A stretch of 41,249 nucleotides of DNA from the NCBI GenBank assembly GCA_038215095.1, contig JBBQRG010000018.1, positions 1-41,249 of the forward strand, written 5' to 3'. The notes below the pieces were generated by a model. That model did no database searches, was not told where the DNA came from, and worked only from the letters and a program-made list of their open reading frames with translations. Position numbers and translations under genes: made by a program. Origin of the DNA: DATACN01 sp038215095. GTDB taxonomy: Bacteria; Actinomycetota; Thermoleophilia; Solirubrobacterales; Thermoleophilaceae. Positions 32,943 to 40,729 of the stretch are shown in pieces. Positions within the stretch are counted from its first letter, which is position 1. Each line of letters begins with the position of its first letter.

Positions 32943-33832
32943 TCGAGCGAGCGCCGCAGCCTGCGGATCTCGGTGTCCTGCCAGGAGGGCCGGCGCATCT
33001 GCTCCCGCAGCGCGTCCAGCACCGACTCGTCCCAGTCGTGGGTGCGCAGCAGCAGGTAGCGCAGCGTGACCACTGCCATGTACGCGTCCGTCTCGCCACC
33101 GTCGCTGCAGATGCCCGCCTCCTTGAGCATGTCCGCGACCGGCTCGTACTCCTCGTGGAACCAGCGCTCGGCCACCTCCTCGCGCGACATCGGCTCGCCG
33201 GTCGCCTGGATCACCCGAAAGCCCCAGGCCTCGACTCCCTCCGCGAGGCAGGGGTAGGCCGAGCGGTTCGAGGGGCGGATGTGTGGGCGCAGGTCGTGGG
33301 GCAGCGGCACCCGCTCGAAGAACAGGCGCTCGTGGCTCTTGAGCGGGAGGTCGCCCAGCCGGATCTCGCGCTCGGGTCCGACGCTGGTGGTGACCTCGGT
33401 CACGTAGGCGTCGATGGTGTCGCGGCCCTGGGCGCGCGCCACCGACACGCGGTGGTGGCCGTCCTTGACGAAGTGCAGCTCGCCGACGCGGTAGACGTCG
33501 ATCGGCGGCATCGCCTTGCCGCTGCGCTGGGCCAGCGCGATGCTCTCCCAGCGCGAGCGCACGCGCTGTGAGGTGGGGCGGAAGCTGCGGTCGAAGTCGC
33601 GCGCCCGGTCCACCGTCCCCACGACCGAGTCGAGCGGGATCGGCTGCAGTCCCAGGCTGCGCTCGCTCTCGAACCCGAGCGCCTCGACCACCTCCTCGTA
33701 CGGGAGTATCAGCTGCACGTCGTCGGGCTCGCGCCGCAGCCGGGCGGACAGCCGCGACAGGGCGCGCTGGCGGCGGGCGCGGCCGAAGTCCGTATGGGCG
33801 TCCTCGCGGGGGAGTCCGGTGTCCGGGGCCAC
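32939..33832 (-). CDS. ParB/Srx-fold domain protein
   Basis: 297 aa from GTG 33832 (a longer frame to 33955 exists, but its extra residues are low-quality Arg-rich sequence overlapping the divergent gene). Central motif AMPPIDVYRVGELHFVKDGH followed by HRVSVARAQGRDTIDAYVTE is the ParB N-terminal (sulfiredoxin-like) fold with the GHHR nucleotide-binding signature. The rest is charged, with no HTH visible. Members of this group are NTP-binding or nuclease-like proteins separate from true partition ParB; the role here is unknown. Its stop overlaps the convergent SDR stop. Confidence 0.75.
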   Translation of the reverse strand: MAPDTGLPREDAHTDFGRARRQRALSRLSARLRREPDDVQLILPYEEVVEALGFESERSLGLQPIPLDSVVGTVDRARDFDRSFRPTSQRVRSRWESIALAQRSGKAMPPIDVYRVGELHFVKDGHHRVSVARAQGRDTIDAYVTEVTTSVGPEREIRLGDLPLKSHERLFFERVPLPHDLRPHIRPSNRSAYPCLAEGVEAWGFRVIQATGEPMSREEVAERWFHEEYEPVADMLKEAGICSDGGETDAYMAVVTLRYLLLRTHDWDESVLDALREQMRRPSWQDTEIRRLRRSLD

Positions 33833-33888
33833 GCCGTCAAAGGTACTCCCGCACCTGGCATCGCCCGCGGTCCTGGCATGCTGCGCGC

Positions 33889-35349
33889 ATGGATGCCCGC
33901 CCGCTCGACGTCGCGATCGTGGGCGCCGGGCACAACGGCCTCGTGGCGGCCGCATACCTCGCCCGTGCGGGCTTGTCGGTGGCGGCGTTCGAGCGCCGCG
34001 ACATCGCCGGCGGCGCCTGCGTGACGGAGGAGCTGTGGCCCGGCGTGCGCGCCTCGCCGGGCGCCTACACGCTGTCGCTGCTGCGCCGCGAGATCATGAG
34101 CGAGCTGGAGCTGGCGCGGCACGGCCTCGAGGTGGAGGTGCACGAGCCTTACCTGTTCGCGCCCTTCCCCGACGGCCGAGCGGTGGTGACCTGGTCCGAC
34201 GCGCGGCGCACCCACGAGCAGCTCGCTCGCGACTGGTCGACCGCCGACGCCGACGCCTACCTCGACTGGTCGTCGCGGCGCGGCGAGGCGGCGGCCCGCG
34301 CGCGCCCGCTGATGCTCGAACCGCCGGACCGCGAGCGCTGGCTGGAGGCCGTGGGCGCGGAGATCCTCGACGGCTCGATCGCCGGCGAGCTGCGCGGCAT
34401 CCCCTCCGAGCCGGTGCGCGTGCCGTTCGCCCTGCAGGGGCTGATCGGCACCCTTGCCGGCCCGGACGATCCGGGCACCGCCTTCGTGAGCTTCTACCAC
34501 GACCTCGGCGACGCGGCCGGCCCTCCGGGCGCCTGGGGCTACGCGCGCGGCGGCATGGGCGGCGTGACGGGCGCGCTGCGGTCGGCCGCCGAGACGGCCG
34601 GGGCGGAGGTTCGACTGGAGTCGCCGGTCGCGCGGGTGCTGAGCGAGGACGAGCGCGCCACCGGCGTCGTGCTCGAGGACGGCTCCGAGCTGAGCGCCCG
34701 CGCGGTGGTGTCGAACGCCGACCCGCTGCAGACGGCGAAGCTGGCGGGCACGCCGGCGCCCGAGGGCTGGCACCAGGCCGGGCCCACGGTGAAGGTGATG
34801 CTGCTGCTGAACGGCCTGCCCGACTTCCCCTCCTGGCCCGGCATCGAGCCGTGGCGGGGCTCGATCGACATCGGCTACACGATGGAGGACCTCGGCCAGG
34901 CGGCGGAGGACGCCCGCGCCGGCCGGCCCGCCGAGCGGCCCTGGATCGAGGCCGCCTGCCAGACCGCCGCCGACGACTCGCTGGCGCCGCCCGGCCTGCA
35001 CGTGCTGTCGCTGTTCTGCCAGTGCTTTCCGCCCGACGTGGACCCGGAGGCTGCGGCCGACGCCGCCATCGCGCGCTTCGCCGAGGCCTGTCCCGGCCTG
35101 CCCGACAGGGTGCTCGACCGCCTCGCGCTGGGCCCGCAACAGCTCGAGCAGCGCTTCGGCATCACCGGCGGCCACATCTTCCACGGAGAGATGCTGGGCG
35201 ACCAGCTCTTCGAGCGGCGCATCGATCGCCGAGGCTTCGGCGGCATCGACGGGCTCTACCTGGCCGGCTCCGGCGCCCACCCCGGCGGCGCCGTGACGGG
35301 CGCCCCGGGCTATCTGGCCGCGGCCGCCGTGATAGAGGATCTGGCCTGA
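33889..35349 (+). CDS. FAD-dependent oxidoreductase (phytoene desaturase/PYROXD2-like)
   Basis: 486 aa from ATG 33889. N-terminal dinucleotide-binding motif VAIVGAGHNGLVAAAYLARA with FERRDIAGGACVTEE; central WGYARGGMGGVTGALRSAAE; second FAD segment near the C-terminus GLYLAGSGAHPGGAVTGAPG. This is the PYROXD2/CrtI-like amine-oxidase superfamily. There is no phytoene synthase or carotenoid gene nearby, so a carotenoid role is not supported. The next gene begins 1 nt after its stop, suggesting co-expression with the 2-hydroxyacid dehydrogenase. Confidence 0.87.
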   Translation: MDARPLDVAIVGAGHNGLVAAAYLARAGLSVAAFERRDIAGGACVTEELWPGVRASPGAYTLSLLRREIMSELELARHGLEVEVHEPYLFAPFPDGRAVVTWSDARRTHEQLARDWSTADADAYLDWSSRRGEAAARARPLMLEPPDRERWLEAVGAEILDGSIAGELRGIPSEPVRVPFALQGLIGTLAGPDDPGTAFVSFYHDLGDAAGPPGAWGYARGGMGGVTGALRSAAETAGAEVRLESPVARVLSEDERATGVVLEDGSELSARAVVSNADPLQTAKLAGTPAPEGWHQAGPTVKVMLLLNGLPDFPSWPGIEPWRGSIDIGYTMEDLGQAAEDARAGRPAERPWIEAACQTAADDSLAPPGLHVLSLFCQCFPPDVDPEAAADAAIARFAEACPGLPDRVLDRLALGPQQLEQRFGITGGHIFHGEMLGDQLFERRIDRRGFGGIDGLYLAGSGAHPGGAVTGAPGYLAAAAVIEDLA

Positions 35350-35350
35350 C

Positions 35351-36289
35351 ATGGCGCGCGTGTACGTGACCCGCAAGCTGCCCGGCACCGCCCTCGACCG
35401 GCTGGCGGCCGAGCACGAGGTCACCGTCTGGCCCGAGCGGCTGCCACCGTCGCGCCCGGAGCTCTGGGCCCGCGTCGCCGAGAGCGAGGCCGTGCTGGCG
35501 CTGCTCAGCGACCAGATCGACGCCGAGCTGATCGCGAACGCCGAGTCGCTCAGGGCGATCTCCAACTACGCGGTGGGCGTGGACAACGTGGACGTCGGGG
35601 CCGCCACCGAGCGCGGCATCCCCGTCGGCAACACGCCCGGCGTGCTCACCGAGACCACCGCCGACCTGGCCGTCGCGCTGATGCTCGGCATCTCGCGGCA
35701 GCTGCTGGAGGGCGACGGAGCCGTGCGCCGCGGCGAGTGGCTGACCTGGGAGCCCGGGCGCAGGCTCGGGCGCGACCTGCACGACGCGACCGTGGGCATC
35801 GTCGGCTTCGGGCGCATCGGGCGCGCGGTGGCCAAGCGCGTCGAATCCTTCGGCTGCCGCGTGCTCCACACCAGCAGGTCCGGCGGCGTGCCGCTGCCCC
35901 AGCTGCTCGAGACCTCCGACTTCGTGACGCTCCACTGCCCCCTCACCGACGACACCCGCGGGCTGATCGGCGAGAAGGCGCTCGAGCTGATGAAGCCGAC
36001 CGCCTACCTGATCAACAGCGCACGCGGGCCGATCGTGGACACCACCGCGCTGGTGCGCGCGCTGCACAGCGGCCAGATCGCCGGGGCGGCCCTCGACGTG
36101 ACCGACCCCGAGCCGCTGCCGAGCGAGCACGTTCTGGCATCCGCCCCCAACACGCTGATCCTGCCGCACCTCGGCTCCGCCACCGTCGCCACGCGCGAGG
36201 CGATGGCGGACATGGCGGTGGACAACGTGCTCGCCGCGCTTAGAGGAGAACGCATGCCATGGTGCGCAAACCCCGCCGTCTACGGGTAG
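35351..36289 (+). CDS. D-2-hydroxyacid dehydrogenase (glycerate/hydroxypyruvate reductase-like)
   Basis: 312 aa. Substrate-domain SNYAVGVDNVDVGAATERGI and NTPGVLTETTADLAVALML; NAD-binding VGIVGFGRIGRAVAKRV; catalytic Arg in INSARGPIVDT, Glu in DPEPLPSEH and His in ILPHLGSATVATRE. The pattern is closest to D-glycerate dehydrogenase/glyoxylate-hydroxypyruvate reductase (GyaR/GRHPR group). After the cofactor motif the strand ends HTSRSGG, suggesting NADP(H) acceptance. Complete. It is followed by a 128-bp gap with only weak hairpins. Confidence 0.92.
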   Translation: MARVYVTRKLPGTALDRLAAEHEVTVWPERLPPSRPELWARVAESEAVLALLSDQIDAELIANAESLRAISNYAVGVDNVDVGAATERGIPVGNTPGVLTETTADLAVALMLGISRQLLEGDGAVRRGEWLTWEPGRRLGRDLHDATVGIVGFGRIGRAVAKRVESFGCRVLHTSRSGGVPLPQLLETSDFVTLHCPLTDDTRGLIGEKALELMKPTAYLINSARGPIVDTTALVRALHSGQIAGAALDVTDPEPLPSEHVLASAPNTLILPHLGSATVATREAMADMAVDNVLAALRGERMPWCANPAVYG

Positions 36290-36417
36290 TCCAGCCTGCC
36301 ACCGGTAGCGTCGGGGACCCGGCTGGCCGCGGGCAGCACGCCTAGGGGGGTGCGCGTAAAGGAACGCGGTTGGGTATCCGGGAGGGTTCCGGGGGCTAGG
36401 GCCGAAAAGGCCGTGAC

Positions 36418-37461
36418 ATGCCGGTGCCGAGCCATTCCCCGCTCGTGCTCGAGCGGCTCTGCGTGCATGCCCGCGACGTCCTTGGGGTCGATGAGGCCGC
36501 TGTGTTCGTGCGCGAGCCTGACTCGCCGGGCGAGCTGACCGCACTCGCCGCGGCCGGCACGGACGCTGCCGTGGTGGGGAAGCGCTTCGCGGCCGCGGGT
36601 GGCCTGGCCGGGCTCGCGATGTCCTCCGGCCAGCCGCTCTACGTGCCCGACCACGACGTACACGAGCTGCGCGCGACCGCCTCGGCGCCGGTCTCCGCCG
36701 AGGGCCGGATCGTCGGCGCGCTGTCGGTTGGCATGCGCTCCCAGGCGCTGCGGCTGGGCCTGGGGCAGCTGGAGCTGCTCGGGCGGCTGTCGGACCTCGT
36801 CGGCAGCTCGCTCGCCCACGGCGAGCTGGGCGTGGCCGACCCCGTCCCGGAGATCCGCAAGCTCGCCTCGGAGCTCGAGTCCACGGACCCCCAGACCTCG
36901 CGGCACTCCGACGACGTCAGCCGGCTGGCCGTGCGCGTGGGCGCCGCGCTCGGGTTGTCGGACGTGGAGCTGCTGGAGCTGGAGCTGGGCTCGCGGCTGC
37001 ACGACGTCGGGAAGCTGCGCGTGCCGTCCTCGATCCTGAAGAAGCCCGGCCCGCTGACCGACCCCGAACGCGAGGTCATGCGCCTGCACGCCCTCTGGGG
37101 CGCCGAGATGGTGGGCGAGATCCCCGGCCTCGAGGCGGCGGCCCTCGTGGTGCGCTTCCACCACGAGCGCATCGACGGCATGGGCTACCCCGACGGCCTC
37201 AAGGGCGAGCGCATTCCGCTGGCCAGCCGGGTACTGGCCGCGTGCGACGCCTACGGAGCGATGACCTCCGACCGCCCCTATCGCCGCGCGCTCGGCCGCA
37301 CGGCCGCGCTGCGCGAGCTCGAGCGCTGCGCCGGCGCGCAGTTCGACGCCCGCGTCTGCGGCGAGGTCGAGCGCTGCCTACTCGCCGAGGACCTTGATGA
37401 GCAGGCGCTTCGGCCGCCGCCCGTCGAACTCGGTATAGAAGACCTGCTGCCACGGCCCTAG
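36418..37461 (+). CDS. GAF + HD-GYP domain protein (probable cyclic-di-GMP phosphodiesterase)
   Basis: 347 aa. Residues ~8-130 form a GAF-type sensor (VHARDVLGVDEAAVFVREPD, PVSAEGRIVGALSVGM). Residues ~150-325 are an HD-GYP domain: HD pair in SRLHDVGKLRVPSSILKKPG (His195-Asp196), FHHERIDGMGYPDGLKGERI (HH 248-249, GMGYP 254-258) and ACDAYGAMTSDRPYR. Key metal ligands appear present, so cyclic-di-GMP hydrolysis is plausible, although some members lack activity. No signal or membrane segment. The last 84 bp overlap the convergent YjbQ gene. Confidence 0.9.
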   Translation: MPVPSHSPLVLERLCVHARDVLGVDEAAVFVREPDSPGELTALAAAGTDAAVVGKRFAAAGGLAGLAMSSGQPLYVPDHDVHELRATASAPVSAEGRIVGALSVGMRSQALRLGLGQLELLGRLSDLVGSSLAHGELGVADPVPEIRKLASELESTDPQTSRHSDDVSRLAVRVGAALGLSDVELLELELGSRLHDVGKLRVPSSILKKPGPLTDPEREVMRLHALWGAEMVGEIPGLEAAALVVRFHHERIDGMGYPDGLKGERIPLASRVLAACDAYGAMTSDRPYRRALGRTAALRELERCAGAQFDARVCGEVERCLLAEDLDEQALRPPPVELGIEDLLPRP

Positions 37462-37839
37462 GTCGAGCCGCCCCTCGGTCACGGGCAGGATCGCCTGGTG
37501 GTGCACCAGCAGGTTCTTCAGGTGGCCGTCGCCGTTGTCCTCGCCGCCGGCGTGGTGGCGGTAGTCGCCCGGATCCGGCTGCAGGGCCGCGGCGACGTCG
37601 TTGGCCGGCTCCTTCCAGGTAGGCGGCGCCACCTTGTCGAGCCACTCGAGGGTGTCCTCGTGCAGGCCCGGCTCGTCGTCGTTCACCCAGACGCCGGCCG
37701 TGATGTGCATCGCCGACACGAGCGCGAGCCCTTCGGCGATTCCAGCATCGTCGACGGCCGCCTGCACGTCGTCGGTGATGCGTATGAACTCACGCCGCTT
37801 CTCGGTCTGGAAGGTCTTGTAGACGGTGTGCGACTTCAT
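37378..37839 (-). CDS. YjbQ/UPF0047 family protein
   Basis: 153 aa. GLALVSAMHITAGVWVND, GLHEDTLEWLDKVAP, NLLVHHQAILPVTEGRLDLG and WQQVFYTEFDGRRPKRLLIK are family hallmarks, with conserved His residues that bind metal. Members have weak thiamine-phosphate synthase activity; the physiological role is unsettled. GGAGA precedes the ATG (37839). It overlaps the HD-GYP gene tail-to-tail by 84 bp and is divergent from an SDR with 16 bp between starts. Confidence 0.92.
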   Translation of the reverse strand: MKSHTVYKTFQTEKRREFIRITDDVQAAVDDAGIAEGLALVSAMHITAGVWVNDDEPGLHEDTLEWLDKVAPPTWKEPANDVAAALQPDPGDYRHHAGGEDNGDGHLKNLLVHHQAILPVTEGRLDLGPWQQVFYTEFDGRRPKRLLIKVLGE

Positions 37840-37855
37840 TCGCGATCATCTCCTC

Positions 37856-38590
37856 GTGGACCTGGGGCTGAAGGGCAAGGCGTGCATCGTGACGGGGGCC
37901 GGTCGTGGCATCGGCCGCGCGGTGGCTGAGATGCTCGCCGACGAGGGCGCGGACGTGCTCGGCGTCTCGCGCAGCGAGGGCTTCCAGCTCGACGTGACCG
38001 CCGCCGACGCGGCCGAGCGGATCCTCACCGAGGTGCCGCGGCCGTGGGCGCTCGTGAACAACGCCGGCTTCAGCAAGACCCGCGGCATCGACGAGCTGAG
38101 CGACGCCGACTGGCAGGAGCAGTGGGAGCTCCACGTGATGGCCCCGATGCGCCTGATGCGGGCGCTGGCGCCGCGCATGGCCGAAGGGGGAGGGGGGCGA
38201 ATCGTGAACGTGTCCTCCTCCTCGGGCAAGCGCCCGTCGGGCACGCTCGACGCGGTCTACTCGGTGACGAAGGCGGCCGAGCTGTCGCTGTCGCGCTACT
38301 TCGCCGACCGCTTCGCCGGCGACGGCGTGCTGGTGAACGCCGTGACGCCCGGCCCGGTGGAGGCGGACACCTGGCTCTCCGAGGGCGGCCTGGCCGACCA
38401 GCTGGCGGAGCGCTCCGGGTCCACGCGCGAGGAGGTGCTCGAGTCGACGCGCTCGAAGGCACCGACGGGCCGCATGAGCAGCGAGGAGGAGATCGCGGCC
38501 GCGATCGTGTTCCTCTGCTCGGAGCGCGCGTCGAACGTGGCCGGCGCCGCCTGGTCGGTCGACGGCGGCTCCGTGCCGACGATCTTCTAA
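37856..38590 (+). CDS. Short-chain dehydrogenase/reductase
   Basis: 244 aa from GTG 37856 (an upstream GTG at 37826 would overlap the divergent YjbQ start). Starts VDLGLKGKACIVTGAGRGIG (canonical TGxxxGIG), short strand 2 (ADVLGVSRSEGFQLDV), LVNNAGFSKT, catalytic Ser in IVNVSSSSGK, YSVTKAAEL (YxxxK), NAVTPGPVEADTW and C-terminal WSVDGGSVPTIF. FabG-like. The compact region after strand 2 is typical of a subgroup that uses few residues to build the coenzyme pocket. Substrate unknown. Confidence 0.9.
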   Translation: MDLGLKGKACIVTGAGRGIGRAVAEMLADEGADVLGVSRSEGFQLDVTAADAAERILTEVPRPWALVNNAGFSKTRGIDELSDADWQEQWELHVMAPMRLMRALAPRMAEGGGGRIVNVSSSSGKRPSGTLDAVYSVTKAAELSLSRYFADRFAGDGVLVNAVTPGPVEADTWLSEGGLADQLAERSGSTREEVLESTRSKAPTGRMSSEEEIAAAIVFLCSERASNVAGAAWSVDGGSVPTIF

Positions 38591-38596
38591 GCGGTT

Positions 38597-39559
38597 CTAG
38601 AACTCCTTGTCGGCCGCGGCGGTCTCGGAGGCGGTGTTGCCCGAAAAGGCGTTGCCGGCGCGGTCGGTCGCCGCGTTGCTCGAGGCCCAGCTCATCGTTC
38701 CGTTCGCCGCGGCGGTGGTCCCGGCGCCGGACGCGGTGCCGAGCACGATCTTCAGAGTGTTGCCGGTCACGGTCATCGTCGAGTTGGTATAGGTGCGAGT
38801 GGCGGTCACGTAGTCGGTGCGGCCGAGGTTCACCGTGCCGAGATTGGCGCCGGTCACGGTGAGGCTGTCGTTGCCGGCGACGGCGTTGTTGTTGATGCTC
38901 ACGGTCGCGGTCTTGCTGGCCGCGGGGTTCGTCCACGTGTTGACGATGCTGATCGGCTCCACCGGCTCGCTGAAGGTGTAGGTGATCGAGTCGGCGGCCT
39001 CCGGGCGCCCGGCGGTCGCGCCGCCGTTGGCGGTCTGAACGTCGGTTGCGGTGCCGCCGGTGTTGTCGATCACGAAGTTGCCGCCCCAGCTCTTGAAGTT
39101 GCCGGCGACATCGGTGGTGTCGACCGAGCCCACGATCGTGCCGGGACCTATCGGCGGCATTGTCTGGATGGCGGTGCGGTAGTTGTAGGCGACGCCGCCC
39201 ACCGAGTACGCACCCGCCACGAGCGGAACCGTCTGCAGGCCGTAGCCCGGCAGGGTGGACAGGGCGTTCACCGGGGGGGCGATGCCGCTCGCCGGGTTGC
39301 CCGTGTCCGTGACCTGGGCGTACGCGTAGAACTGCGTGTTCTGGGCGATGTAGCCGCCGATCCCGCCGGCCGCCTTCGTGACCGTCTGGGCGCTCACCGT
39401 CGGCGCCCGATAGTCCGACGCCGCCGTGACGGAGTTCGAGAGGTTGTCCGTCTTGCTCGAGAACGCCGCGAGCGTGACGCCCGCGAAGGCCCCGACCAGC
39501 ACGAGGACGACCAGGCCTGCCAGCGCCGGGCGCCTTAGCTTGAGCCTAAGCCGTGACAT
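38597..39559 (-). CDS. SipW-dependent secreted Ig-like surface protein
   Basis: 320 aa from ATG 39559. The N-terminus RLRLKLRRPALAGLVVLVLV leads into a SipW-type signal end followed by AFSSKTDNLSNSVTAAS. The mature protein is Thr/Ser/Asn/Gly-rich and beta-predicted. TYTFSEPVEPISI and TDRAGNAFSGN resemble bacterial Ig-like (Big) domains, and KTATVSINNNAVAGNDSLTV and TMTVTGNTLKIVLG give further strands. Probably exported and cleaved by the signal peptidase encoded just upstream, whose gene overlaps its start by 14 bp. No sortase signal or C-terminal anchor. A matrix or surface-adhesion role is inferred from operon context only. Confidence 0.8.
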   Translation of the reverse strand: MSRLRLKLRRPALAGLVVLVLVGAFAGVTLAAFSSKTDNLSNSVTAASDYRAPTVSAQTVTKAAGGIGGYIAQNTQFYAYAQVTDTGNPASGIAPPVNALSTLPGYGLQTVPLVAGAYSVGGVAYNYRTAIQTMPPIGPGTIVGSVDTTDVAGNFKSWGGNFVIDNTGGTATDVQTANGGATAGRPEAADSITYTFSEPVEPISIVNTWTNPAASKTATVSINNNAVAGNDSLTVTGANLGTVNLGRTDYVTATRTYTNSTMTVTGNTLKIVLGTASGAGTTAAANGTMSWASSNAATDRAGNAFSGNTASETAAADKEF

Positions 39560-40124
39560 CTTCGGTTTCCTCGTCGTCCTTCCAGATCGATGCGATCTCC
39601 AGGGTGCCGAGCAGCAGCATCGGCACCAGCACGAGCACGAGCAGACCGGTCCGGGTGCGGGCGAAGACCAGCGGGCGGCCGAGCTTCGGGAGCCGCAGCA
39701 CGGTCCGACTGATCTTATGATCGGCATTTACGCTCCACTTCTCGACCCCGGTGTTGGCATCTCCCCGGGTTATGAAGTTCACGTGGCCGCCCTCGCGGCG
39801 CATGTGGCGAACGCGGTGGGTGACCAGCTTGCCGCCGCGGCTGGGATCGTTGAAGCTCACGATGTCGCCCGGGCGCACGGCGAGCGGCGCGATCGGCATC
39901 GCGATCACCACATCCCCGGTCCTGATCGCGGGCGTCATGCTGCCCGACATCACGGTGAGCGGCCGGCCGTGGAATGCCAGCGGCACGACCAGGGTCAGCG
40001 CGATCGCCGCGGCGAAGCCCGCCACGACCCAGAACAGGAAGCTGCCGGCGCCCCTGACCAGCGAGCGCACGCGGCCGCTGGAGGGCGCCATGGTGAAGTC
40101 GGCGGCCCGGGCCAGCGTGGTCAT
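39546..40124 (-). CDS. sipW-like: SipW-type signal peptidase I
   Basis: 192 aa with two membrane segments (FLFWVVAGFAAAIALTLVVP and LLVLVLVPMLLLGTLEIASI). Catalytic motif VMSGSMTPAIRTGDVVI has the nucleophile Ser62. The second catalytic position is His (VTHRV, His103) rather than the Lys of LepB-type enzymes, which marks the ER/SipW class; GDANTG (Asp122) is the third conserved box. SipW enzymes process a small set of dedicated substrates such as TasA. Two such candidate substrates flank it in the same operon. The start overlaps the preceding stop by 4 bp. Confidence 0.9.
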   Translation of the reverse strand: MTTLARAADFTMAPSSGRVRSLVRGAGSFLFWVVAGFAAAIALTLVVPLAFHGRPLTVMSGSMTPAIRTGDVVIAMPIAPLAVRPGDIVSFNDPSRGGKLVTHRVRHMRREGGHVNFITRGDANTGVEKWSVNADHKISRTVLRLPKLGRPLVFARTRTGLLVLVLVPMLLLGTLEIASIWKDDEETEDVTA

Positions 40125-40648
40125 CGGCTTCCCTTGATCACGGTCGCGCGCAGGTCCAGCGTCACGTCGGCGAAGCGCGCCTGGTAGCCGCTCTTGACCG
40201 AGCGCGGGATCCAGACCCGGGCCCGCAGGGCTCCCACCTTGCCGACCGCGATGCGCATCGGCCCGCTGCGGTGGCGCCGTAGCGCGTCGATGGTCGTGCT
40301 GGCCATCACGCGTCCCCCGGAGCTCAGCTCCATATCGGCCACGCGGGCAAGCTCGCGGTCGGACGGCAGCGCCTTGACGCGCACGTCCACCGGGCCGGTG
40401 GTGATGTTCCGCACCTTCAGCACGCCGGACTGCGGCGCGCTCCCGGGCTTGAGCCCGCGGGCGAAGAGGAAGAAGTCCTTGGGGGTGACGGTCAGCTCGC
40501 CCGGTACGAGGGTCACAAGCCTGACATCGGCACCCAGCTTGCCGTCTGAAGCCGGGACCCTCAGGAAGTACAAAAGGCTCGCCGCGAGTACAAGCCCCGC
40601 GGCGAGCCCAGCGATCCTGAGTGGGAGGTTGGACCGCATCTTTGTCAT
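40121..40648 (-). CDS. Membrane-anchored or secreted protein of the SipW operon
   Basis: 175 aa from ATG 40648 (ATG 40639 also possible). One N-terminal hydrophobic segment (IAGLAAGLVLAASLLYFL), then a beta-rich domain: ELTVTPKDFFLFARGLKPGS, VLKVRNITTGPVDVRVKALP, and VTLDLRATVIKG at the end. The NITTGPVDV pattern recalls the conserved-loop domain of pilus/TasA-like proteins. It lacks the AFSSxTDN motif of the two presumed SipW substrates, so it may remain membrane-anchored like a TapA-style accessory. No firm family assignment. Lies between the TasA-like gene and sipW. Confidence 0.65.
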   Translation of the reverse strand: MTKMRSNLPLRIAGLAAGLVLAASLLYFLRVPASDGKLGADVRLVTLVPGELTVTPKDFFLFARGLKPGSAPQSGVLKVRNITTGPVDVRVKALPSDRELARVADMELSSGGRVMASTTIDALRRHRSGPMRIAVGKVGALRARVWIPRSVKSGYQARFADVTLDLRATVIKGSR

Positions 40649-40660
40649 GACGTTGTATCC

Positions 40661-40712
40661 GGTGGTGGCGACGGGGACTACCGTTTCCCCCAGGTCCCCG
40701 TCGCCTACCACC
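40661..40712 (-). terminator. Strong stem-loop between TasA-like gene and downstream operon genes
   Basis: GGCGACGGGGAC (40667-40678) pairs with GTCCCCGTCGCC (40694-40705) in a perfect 12-bp stem. It is extended, past one bulged base (40706), by GGTGGT/ACCACC (40661-40666/40707-40712); the loop is 15 nt. There is no T-tract, so it is not a standard terminator. It sits 18 bp after the TasA-like stop and may act as an attenuator or 3' stabiliser that keeps the first gene's mRNA more abundant. Confidence 0.55.
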
Positions 40713-40729
40713 GATTTGAACCCTTCCTG

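Noticed and set aside
33833..33955. Longer N-terminus for the ParB-fold protein
   Set aside because: The extra residues are Arg/Ala-rich and would overlap the start of the divergent oxidoreductase gene.
33889..35349. Carotenoid biosynthesis cluster
   Set aside because: Only a CrtI-superfamily member is present; no phytoene synthase, cyclase or prenyltransferase gene is nearby.
36290..36417. Cyclic-di-GMP riboswitch in front of the HD-GYP gene
   Set aside because: The gap has GG-rich short hairpins but lacks the conserved GEMM elements such as GCAAAGCC.
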